This document shows positions 1-4,092 of a stretch of 25,785 nt of DNA, one piece after another; the stretch's first letter is position 1; every line of letters starts with the position of its first letter. The DNA lies in the IMG/VR virus record IMGVR_UViG_3300028393_000305, positions 1 through 25,785 of that record, one strand, 5' to 3'. The translations under genes and the position numbers were made by a program. The notes below the pieces were generated by a model that was not told the origin of the DNA, did not search any database, and saw nothing but the letters and a program-made list of their open reading frames with translations. This stretch comes from a virus.

Positions 1-17
1 AACCAGTACCGAAATTT

Positions 18-92
18 GATCCTGTAAGCATCTGGTGAGGCTGACCCTCTGTCTAAGGGTTGAGGAGGGTTCGATTCCCTTCAGGATCGCCA
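18..92 (+). tRNA. tRNA-Asp (anticodon GTC)
   Basis: Acceptor stem 18-24/82-88 pairs fully. The anticodon stem 44-48/56-60 encloses a loop with GTC at 51-53. The T stem is 65-69/77-81. Discriminator G89 fits aspartate identity, and CCA is encoded at 90-92. It opens the tRNA-rich stretch and lies 6 nt before tRNA-Leu(TAG). Confidence 0.93.
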
Positions 93-98
93 AAGTTT

Positions 99-175
99 GC
101 CCCTGTAGTCCAACTGGTAGAGGCACCGGATTTAGGTTCCGGGTGGTGGGAGTTCGAATCTCTCCAGGGGCACCA
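99..175 (+). tRNA. tRNA-Leu (anticodon TAG), short variable loop
   Basis: Acceptor 99-105/165-171 pairs fully. The anticodon stem 126-130/138-142 has TAG at 133-135. The T arm is 148-164, discriminator A172, CCA 173-175. By anticodon it reads CUA (Leu). The variable loop is only 5 nt (143-147), whereas bacterial tRNA-Leu normally carries a long variable arm. The same oddity recurs in the other two Leu tRNAs of this window. Confidence 0.9.
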
Positions 176-190
176 ATCTAAGGATATATT

Positions 191-649
191 ATGCAAAAGA
201 TGATCGTGCTTGACAATGTGTTTGATCCTGCTATAGTAGAGCAGTTGAAAGCGTTTGATTATGGTCCGCCAATGCCACAGCGTTGGTACGATTACGGCGT
301 TAGCGCATTGCATGAAAAGATCCTTGAAATCGCGAAGGAACATTTTGATCTATCGCAGACAACTGGTTATGAAATGTGGGTCAATCAAAAAGCCGTTGGT
401 TGGCATTTTGACCATGATGAATACATATATAAGCGAACGCAGGAACTGATATTTCCTGCTGTGAGCATCGTGTACTATGCACACATTGAAAACATGCAAG
501 GTGGCGATTTCACGTCCGAGAGTTTTCGATGCACACCTAAGACAAATAGATTGGTTATGTTCTCTTCGGACATTTACCATGCTGTGTATGATTACACAGG
601 CACACGATTTGCAATTAGTATGAATCCGTGGAATAACAGGCCCGTATAG
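191..649 (+). CDS. 2OG-Fe(II) oxygenase-like protein
   Basis: This 152-residue protein looks like a small Fe(II)/2-oxoglutarate-dependent oxygenase of the prolyl-hydroxylase fold. The HxD iron pair is H72-x-D74, in a run of alternating H and D. The distal histidine is H130 in the strand after NRLVMF, and R139 is a candidate 2-oxoglutarate carboxylate contact. The substrate is unknown. The start at 191 follows AAGGA with suitable spacing. It ends with TAG at 647-649, one of only two amber stops seen here, and that stop lies inside the following tRNA-Leu(CAA), which begins at 640. The fold call is by motif, so a related cupin-like role is possible. Confidence 0.75.
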   Translation: MQKMIVLDNVFDPAIVEQLKAFDYGPPMPQRWYDYGVSALHEKILEIAKEHFDLSQTTGYEMWVNQKAVGWHFDHDEYIYKRTQELIFPAVSIVYYAHIENMQGGDFTSESFRCTPKTNRLVMFSSDIYHAVYDYTGTRFAISMNPWNNRPV

Positions 650-716
650 TCCAATTGGAAGAGGCGTCGGTTTCAAACTCCGAATGTTGTAGGTTCGAGT
701 CCTACTATGGGCACCA
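640..716 (+). tRNA. tRNA-Leu (anticodon CAA), short variable loop
   Basis: Acceptor 640-646/706-712 contains one G-U pair. The anticodon stem 667-671/679-683 has a U-U at its top pair, with CAA at 674-676. The T stem 689-693/701-705 is perfect, discriminator A713, CCA 714-716. The variable loop is 5 nt. The 5' end overlaps the last 10 nt of the upstream oxygenase gene, including its TAG stop. Confidence 0.87.
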
Positions 717-731
717 ATTTAAAGGTATATC

Positions 732-1328
732 ATGCAGAAATTCAATTTGTTTTCAACACCAGTAGCAATTTTTGATTTGCCGGATTTTGAAAGAATCAAT
801 AAAATTATTTTAGATGGCAATCTCAAAGGTGTTGCTGAGCAAAATGGTTCAGATACTTTTGAGTATTCACAAGACAGAAATATCTGGAGTCATAGATATA
901 ATGAAGGTATAAATATTCTTCATGATTTCTTTTTGGAATCTGCTGCCAAATATGCAACTGAATTTTTTGAGATGGAATATAAACCAGATTTCTTTAGACA
1001 TGCTAGAGGGTGGATTAATTTTTGTAAATATGGGCAAGAATATAGATTTCATAGTCATCGAATGACTACGATTGCAGCCACTTATTATGTGGATGTAGGA
1101 GATAAAGGTGGGATCATTCGACTACTCGATCCTAGATCGACGTTAGGTTGGATTAGTCTTAATCCTGAACATTATAATGTGTTCAACTATAAGCCAAAAG
1201 CTGGACAGATGATTATGTTTCCTGGGTGGCTAGTTCATCAAGTGTCGCACAATCAAACCGATAAAGATCGTGTGGCAGTGACAACAAATATGAATCTTAT
1301 TCAGAAGCACTATGCTACCTTAGTGTAA
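732..1328 (+). CDS. 2OG-Fe(II) oxygenase family protein (PF13759-like)
   Basis: A 198-residue protein matching the phage/bacterial putative 2OG-Fe(II) oxygenase group. It has an HxH pair (H107, H109) before a strand ending ATYYV, a GG-I-x-LLDPR turn near 126-135, then the FPGWLVHQV segment with distal H169 and R180 in DKDRVAV. The first metal site is histidine-rich rather than a plain HxD, as I recall for this family. The substrate is unknown. The start follows AAAGG at about 8 nt. Its TAA at 1326-1328 sits inside tRNA-His, which starts at 1314. Base composition is more AT-rich than the neighbours. Confidence 0.82.
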   Translation: MQKFNLFSTPVAIFDLPDFERINKIILDGNLKGVAEQNGSDTFEYSQDRNIWSHRYNEGINILHDFFLESAAKYATEFFEMEYKPDFFRHARGWINFCKYGQEYRFHSHRMTTIAATYYVDVGDKGGIIRLLDPRSTLGWISLNPEHYNVFNYKPKAGQMIMFPGWLVHQVSHNQTDKDRVAVTTNMNLIQKHYATLV

Positions 1329-1389
1329 TTGGTAAGCACCCGGTGTTGTGGACGCCGGAGTTCAAGTTCGAATCTTGGAGGTAGTGCCA
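1314..1389 (+). tRNA. tRNA-His (anticodon GTG)
   Basis: The anticodon stem 1341-1345/1353-1357 holds GTG at 1348-1350. The T stem is 1362-1366/1374-1378. The acceptor is 1314-1320/1379-1385 with G1-U72, discriminator G1386, CCA 1387-1389. Normal His tRNAs have an extra G(-1) opposite C73. Here no such pair is evident, so identity rests on the anticodon and the end structure is unusual. It overlaps the upstream CDS by 15 nt. Confidence 0.85.
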
Positions 1390-1390
1390 A

Positions 1391-1398
1391 TATAAATA
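1391..1398 (+). promoter_or_regulatory. T4-type late promoter box TATAAATA (candidate)
   Basis: An exact TATAAATA lies 1 nt after the CCA of tRNA-His and directly abuts the suppressor tRNA at 1399. A T4 late start would fall inside that tRNA, so if active it would drive the short ORF and genes downstream rather than the tRNA itself. Two further exact copies follow tRNA ends at 2547 and 3687. Confidence 0.35.
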
Positions 1399-1473
1399 GA
1401 TCCTAGAGCATGACTGGCTATGCGGGTGTCTCTAAAACATCGAATACGGGTTCAAGTCCCGTTAGGATCACCA
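1399..1473 (+). tRNA. Amber suppressor tRNA (anticodon CTA)
   Basis: All four stems form well: acceptor 1399-1405/1463-1469 (7 of 7), D stem 1408-1411/1420-1423, anticodon stem 1425-1429/1437-1441 (one G-U), T stem 1446-1450/1458-1462. The seven-base loop CTCTAAA puts CTA at 1432-1434, which reads the UAG stop codon. Discriminator A1470, CCA 1471-1473. GG is present in the D loop, but position 8 is G rather than U. The acceptor stem differs from that of tRNA-Asp here by one base pair, yet A73 argues against aspartate charging. The amino acid cannot be read from sequence. Confidence 0.9.
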
Positions 1474-1493
1474 ACTGATAATGGAGTAATAAC

Positions 1494-1532
1494 ATGAAGG
1501 TATTTTTTCTGTAGGTTTTTCGTCCCCCATGA
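1494..1532 (+). other. Mini-ORF with in-frame TAG
   Basis: ATG 1494 follows GGAG at 1483-1486. The 14-nt string GGAGTAATAACATG is identical to the initiation region of the real gene at 22593. The frame runs six codons (MKVFFL) to TAG 1512-1514, then five more (VFRPP) to TGA 1530-1532. It lies directly after the suppressor tRNA and before the promoter at 1542. It may be a leader peptide, a decayed gene start or chance. Confidence 0.3.
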
Positions 1533-1541
1533 ATTTTCTTA

Positions 1542-1570
1542 TTGACTTTGAATAATCACTATCGTATAAT
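1542..1570 (+). promoter_or_regulatory. Sigma70-type promoter
   Basis: TTGACT at 1542-1547 and a perfect TATAAT at 1565-1570 are separated by exactly 17 nt. The start point would be near 1577, just before the gene at 1595. Confidence 0.85.
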
Positions 1571-1594
1571 GTTAACATCAATAAGGAAACCAAC

Positions 1595-2011
1595 ATGTCT
1601 ATCAAGTTAAAGATCAAGTCTAAACATCTCGCATTGGAAGCTGGCGTCATTCGGTTCGAGGAACAGAAACTCAAGCGCCAGATTGAATGGCTCAAGACAC
1701 ACCAAAAGGACGAGACTAAAGTTCGTTTTATGTGGAAGTCATTGAATAGCCATCGTCGTTTTGATGTTCGCAATGAAGCTCGTGCTACTCTTCTCGCTCG
1801 CGCATACATAGAAGGGCGAATTTACAAAACGGTAGAACATTGTCGTAAAGATAATGGTACGTTCAAGACGTATATTTTGCCTCGTATTGTTTCAATGGTC
1901 ATCAAATATGAGCATGGAAAAATTGAAAAGTTTATGAAGCCAGACGATGTAAAAGCCGTGCGCGACGAGGTCGTAGCGTGGCTTGAAGGTCAAGTCTGGG
2001 TTCAAGTATAA
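1595..2011 (+). CDS. Hypothetical protein, basic, 138 aa
   Basis: I do not recognise this family. It is rich in Lys and Arg, with a predicted helical N-terminal half (residues about 10-45) full of charged residues. There are no cysteines in a metal-binding arrangement and no signal peptide or membrane segment. It has its own strong sigma70-type promoter (1542-1570) and an AAGGA ribosome site at 1583-1587, so it is probably expressed early. It ends with TAA 8 nt before tRNA-Tyr, so its transcript may also carry the tRNAs downstream. A nucleic-acid-binding role would fit the charge but is not shown. Confidence 0.75.
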   Translation: MSIKLKIKSKHLALEAGVIRFEEQKLKRQIEWLKTHQKDETKVRFMWKSLNSHRRFDVRNEARATLLARAYIEGRIYKTVEHCRKDNGTFKTYILPRIVSMVIKYEHGKIEKFMKPDDVKAVRDEVVAWLEGQVWVQV

Positions 2012-2018
2012 AAGAATT

Positions 2019-2112
2019 GGGTGAGTTGATGCTATGGCGTGTGCATCTCCGGACTGTAAATCCGGTCCCTATGTGGTAAACAATGTAGGTTCGACTCCTA
2101 CCTCACCCACCA
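2019..2112 (+). tRNA. tRNA-Tyr (anticodon GTA)
   Basis: Acceptor 2019-2025/2102-2108 pairs fully. Anticodon stem 2049-2053/2061-2065 with GTA at 2056-2058. A long variable region (about 2066-2084) gives the class II form expected for bacterial Tyr. Discriminator A2109, CCA 2110-2112. Confidence 0.93.
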
Positions 2113-2117
2113 CTACC

Positions 2118-2193
2118 ATCGGATCGTGTGCCCACCGTGCGGCAGCCGATGTAAAACAAACCCGTGGCGCTTATGGAGCCAATTAACGGTGGG
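2118..2193 (+). ncRNA. Structured spacer between tRNAs (unknown RNA)
   Basis: No gene fits this 89-nt spacer between tRNA-Tyr and tRNA-Met, but it folds. CCCACCGT 2131-2138 pairs with ACGGTGGG 2186-2193, enclosing CGG/CCG (2140-2142/2146-2148) and TGGC/GCCA (2165-2168/2178-2181). A competing ATCGG/CCGAT stem (2118-2122/2146-2150) would break the first inner hairpin. It could be a degenerate tRNA, a processing element or a small RNA. Confidence 0.35.
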
Positions 2194-2201
2194 AACAGTT
2201 T

Positions 2202-2277
2202 GCCGATGTAGCTCAGTTGGTAGAGCGCACCCTTCATACGGGTATTGTCACTGGTTCAAGTCCAGTTTTCGGCACCA
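2202..2277 (+). tRNA. tRNA-Met or tRNA-Ile2 (anticodon CAT)
   Basis: The acceptor 2202-2208/2267-2273 has one U-U mismatch. D stem 2211-2214/2223-2226. Anticodon stem with CAT at 2235-2237. T arm GGTTCAAGTCC type. Discriminator A2274, CCA 2275-2277. It lacks initiator features. Whether the wobble C is plain (Met) or lysidine (Ile AUA) cannot be told from DNA. Confidence 0.88.
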
Positions 2278-2282
2278 ATTGA

Positions 2283-2357
2283 AGCAGAGTGGAGCAGTAG
2301 TAGCTCGTTTGGTTCATACCCAAAAGGTCGGCGGTGCAATTCCGTCCTCTGCATCCA
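2283..2357 (+). tRNA. Initiator-like tRNA-Met (anticodon CAT)
   Basis: The sequence tracks bacterial tRNA-fMet: TGGAGCAG then GTAGCTCG in the D arm, AGGTCG in the variable region, and CAT at 2315-2317. Positions 1 and 72 (A2283, A2353) do not pair, as expected for formylation. Six other acceptor pairs form (2284-2289/2347-2352). Oddities are a discriminator U2354, a TGC instead of TTC in the T loop, and an anticodon stem with only two of the three G-C pairs that mark initiators. CCA 2355-2357. Confidence 0.75.
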
Positions 2358-2469
2358 ATATAGTCTCGCAGCGTTTGGATTACCTAGGGCTTGAAATCCA
2401 AGGTTCACGGTCACAAAGCGAGTGTGGTGGTACTGCATGGTAAGGTTCGCTCTTACCAACTATATACAT
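2358..2469 (+). other. Unexplained spacer, possibly a decayed class II tRNA
   Basis: This 112-nt gap has tRNA-like pieces in the right order. ATAGT 2360-2364 pairs with ACTAT 2459-2463. A loop CTTGAAA at 2390-2396 carries TGA (Ser) on a poor stem. A T-arm-like hairpin is GTAAG/CTTAC 2440-2444/2452-2456 with a 7-nt loop. No CCA follows and the D arm is not recognisable. Alternative stems are CTCGC/GCGAG (2365-2369/2418-2422) and TTGGATT/AATCCAA (2375-2381/2395-2401). It may be a dead tRNA-Ser or another structured RNA. Confidence 0.3.
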
Positions 2470-2545
2470 GCCGTCTAAGCTAATCTAGTGAAAGCGCCTG
2501 CCTGAAGAGCTGGAGAGCTTGGAGCGTAACCAAGAGACGGCACCA
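2470..2545 (+). tRNA. tRNA-Phe (anticodon GAA)
   Basis: A perfect acceptor 2470-2476/2535-2541. The anticodon stem 2497-2501/2509-2513 has one U-U, with GAA at 2504-2506. T stem 2518-2522/2530-2534. The T loop reads AGCGTAA instead of the usual TTCRANN. Discriminator A2542, CCA 2543-2545. Confidence 0.85.
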
Positions 2546-2546
2546 T

Positions 2547-2554
2547 TATAAATA
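2547..2554 (+). promoter_or_regulatory. T4-type late promoter box TATAAATA (candidate)
   Basis: An exact TATAAATA lies 1 nt after the CCA of tRNA-Phe and about 23 nt before the HNH gene start. The predicted start near 2560 would give a short leader holding the ribosome site. This is the best placed of the three copies. Confidence 0.5.
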
Positions 2555-2556
2555 CA

Positions 2557-2570
2557 TCCGTAACAACGGA
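2557..2570 (+). promoter_or_regulatory. Hairpin overlapping the ribosome site of the HNH gene
   Basis: TCCGT 2557-2561 and ACGGA 2566-2570 form a 5-bp stem with loop AACA. The stem contains the first part of the GGAGG (2568-2572) that precedes ATG 2577, so it could limit initiation. Confidence 0.4.
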
Positions 2571-2576
2571 GGTATA

Positions 2577-2966
2577 ATGCCAAGAAAACCAAAAGATTTA
2601 TATAAAGAAGATATACGCGATAAACATGTTGGTCATGGAGTTGCTCGATCACCACATTGGTCAACTGTACAGCATAATCATTTAAAACTTGAACCAGCTT
2701 GTGCTGCATGTGGCGGCGGTTTGAATCTTAATGTTCACCATAAAAAACCATTTCACCTATTCCCAGAATTAGAATTAGAACCAACAAACCTAATCACGCT
2801 ATGCATGGATGGCGATAAAGATTGCCATATCAAGTTGGGTCATGGTGGCAATTTCAAAGCATATAATCCAGACGTAGAGGAACATGTGGCTATTGTAAAT
2901 GCAGACTTCACACTTCTAGAAGAATATGCGAAGAAAGCAAAAAAGAATAGGTTGCTAGTCGGATGA
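2577..2966 (+). CDS. HNH endonuclease-type protein
   Basis: A 129-residue protein with the HNH nuclease layout: a C42-x2-C45 zinc knuckle, VHH at 53-55 (catalytic-type histidine), N71 in PTNLITLC, C76, then C83-H84 and H89 in a GHGG turn. The family makes metal-dependent DNA cuts, and free-standing copies often act as homing enzymes in phages. Residues 1-30 are basic and may bind DNA. It starts after GGAGG (2568-2572), part of which lies in a small hairpin. It overlaps the next gene by ATGA. A restriction-type or packaging role is less likely at this size but not excluded. Confidence 0.85.
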   Translation: MPRKPKDLYKEDIRDKHVGHGVARSPHWSTVQHNHLKLEPACAACGGGLNLNVHHKKPFHLFPELELEPTNLITLCMDGDKDCHIKLGHGGNFKAYNPDVEEHVAIVNADFTLLEEYAKKAKKNRLLVG

Positions 2967-3610
2967 AACGCCTCGCTCTTTTTCAACACCATCCTGAATG
3001 TTCCAGGCAATGTTGTGATGGAATTGAGCGAGCATTATCTCCGCAATATGAAGTGAAGCTGTTTACGGTTCAAGATAATCTTGATGAGGTGCTAAATGAT
3101 GTGGATGGAATTGTTTTCCCTGGCGGCATTGGCGACAGTGACAGTTATCACGATTTCTTTACACGTTCTAAAGCTAACAAAGTCGCAGCGTTTCTTGATA
3201 GAGGTGGTAGGTATATCGGCATTTGCATGGGTGCTTATTGGGCTGGTTCTAGATATTTTGACATCCTTGATAAAGTAGATGCGGTTCAATATATCAAGCG
3301 GCCGACTGCTGAGATACGCCGAAGTTATGGCACGGTCGCTGATATTGAATGGCTTGGTCAAAAAGAAAAGATGTTCTTCTATGACGGTTGTGTCTTTACA
3401 GGCACTGGAAAATATGATACTATTGCCAAATATGCTAACGATGAACCGATGGCAATCATTCAAGGCAATCTTGGTTTGATTGGTTGCCATCCTGAGAGCG
3501 AGGAATTTTGGTATGAGAGCCCTTATCAGTATCTTGATGGATATTGGCACGATGGTAAACATCACCAGTTGCTACTAGATTTTGTGAATAGACTTTGGAG
3601 AGTTGGCTGA
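2963..3610 (+). CDS. Class I glutamine-amidotransferase-like protein (BPL_N type)
   Basis: This 215-residue protein has the triad glutamine amidotransferase fold, closest by eye to the biotin-protein-ligase N-terminal domain group. FPGGIGDSDSY at 52-62 forms the oxyanion-side loop. The nucleophile elbow GICMGAY carries C88. CHPESE at 175-180 supplies the H176 and E178 pair. No synthetase partner domain is attached. The reaction is unknown; it could be an amidase, a peptidase-like hydrolase or a modifying enzyme. It is translationally coupled to the HNH gene (ATGA overlap). Its TGA stop at 3608-3610 lies inside tRNA-Ser(GCT), which starts at 3597. Confidence 0.8.
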   Translation: MKRLALFQHHPECSRQCCDGIERALSPQYEVKLFTVQDNLDEVLNDVDGIVFPGGIGDSDSYHDFFTRSKANKVAAFLDRGGRYIGICMGAYWAGSRYFDILDKVDAVQYIKRPTAEIRRSYGTVADIEWLGQKEKMFFYDGCVFTGTGKYDTIAKYANDEPMAIIQGNLGLIGCHPESEEFWYESPYQYLDGYWHDGKHHQLLLDFVNRLWRVG

Positions 3611-3686
3611 GTGGCCTAAAGCACTCGTTTGCTAAATGAGCGAACCCTAACCGGTTCCGTGAGTTCGAATCTCACACTCTCCGCCA
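3597..3686 (+). tRNA. tRNA-Ser (anticodon GCT)
   Basis: Perfect acceptor 3597-3603/3676-3682. Anticodon stem 3624-3628/3636-3640 with GCT at 3631-3633. A long variable arm, discriminator G3683, CCA 3684-3686. It overlaps the upstream CDS by 14 nt. Confidence 0.94.
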
Positions 3687-3694
3687 TATAAATA
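3687..3694 (+). promoter_or_regulatory. T4-type late promoter box TATAAATA (candidate)
   Basis: An exact TATAAATA directly follows the CCA of tRNA-Ser(GCT). A late start about 6-8 nt on would lie just before tRNA-Trp at 3703. A second related box, CTAAATA, is at 3697-3703. Confidence 0.45.
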
Positions 3695-3702
3695 GACTAA
3701 AT

Positions 3703-3776
3703 ATCGGTGAAGTGTTACGGTAGCACATCAGTCTCCAAAACTGAGGGCCTGGGTTCAACTCCTAGCACCGGTGCCA
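3703..3776 (+). tRNA. tRNA-Trp (anticodon CCA)
   Basis: Acceptor 3703-3709/3766-3772 (one U-G). D stem 3712-3714/3724-3726. Perfect anticodon stem 3728-3732/3740-3744 with CCA at 3735-3737. Discriminator G3773, as in bacterial Trp, and CCA end 3774-3776. Confidence 0.93.
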
Positions 3777-3784
3777 GAATGAAC

Positions 3785-3935
3785 CGAGAAACTTTAGTTG
3801 GAACAAATCGACTGCGGGTGGTTCCGCTACGATCCGAAAAGTTCTCGCCTCATGGGTTCTCACTAACCAGAGAATCCTTCGTTTGAGGGAGCTGTAAAGG
3901 GGCAGCAGGCAAGCGTAGGAGATACGCACCCTTGC
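3785..3935 (+). ncRNA. Candidate structured RNA with three hairpins
   Basis: The 166-nt gap between tRNA-Trp and tRNA-Ser(TGA) has no ORF but folds compactly. Hairpin 1: CGAGAA/TTCTCG and CTTT/AAAG (3785-3795 with 3838-3847, one bulged A), with inner ATCG/CGAT and GCGG/CCGC. Hairpin 2: CCTCA/TGAGG (3848-3852/3884-3888) capped by an 8-bp stem 3854-3861/3870-3877. Hairpin 3: GCAAG/CTTGC (3909-3913/3931-3935) with CGTA/TACG and loop GGAGA. I do not recognise the family. No T-run follows, so it is probably released by tRNA processing on both sides. Confidence 0.5.
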
Positions 3936-3942
3936 TTATAAC

Positions 3943-4034
3943 GGAAGTGTGGCAGAGTCTGGTTTATTGCTCTAGTCTTGAAAACTAGCGTGCCTGAAAG
4001 GGTACCGTGGGTTCGAATCCTACCGCTTCCGCCA
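3943..4034 (+). tRNA. tRNA-Ser (anticodon TGA)
   Basis: Acceptor 3943-3949/4024-4030 (one U-G). Perfect anticodon stem 3972-3976/3984-3988 with TGA at 3979-3981. A long variable arm, discriminator G4031, CCA 4032-4034. Confidence 0.94.
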
Positions 4035-4092
4035 TTTCTGTTTACTATGTTGTATTGATGACAGGTTTGTTTCATGCAACATAGGAGCAAAA

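Noticed and set aside
2126-2443. 105-aa plus-strand ORF
   Set aside because: It reads straight through two tRNAs; segments such as CSSVGRAH are the usual false translation of tRNA sequence.
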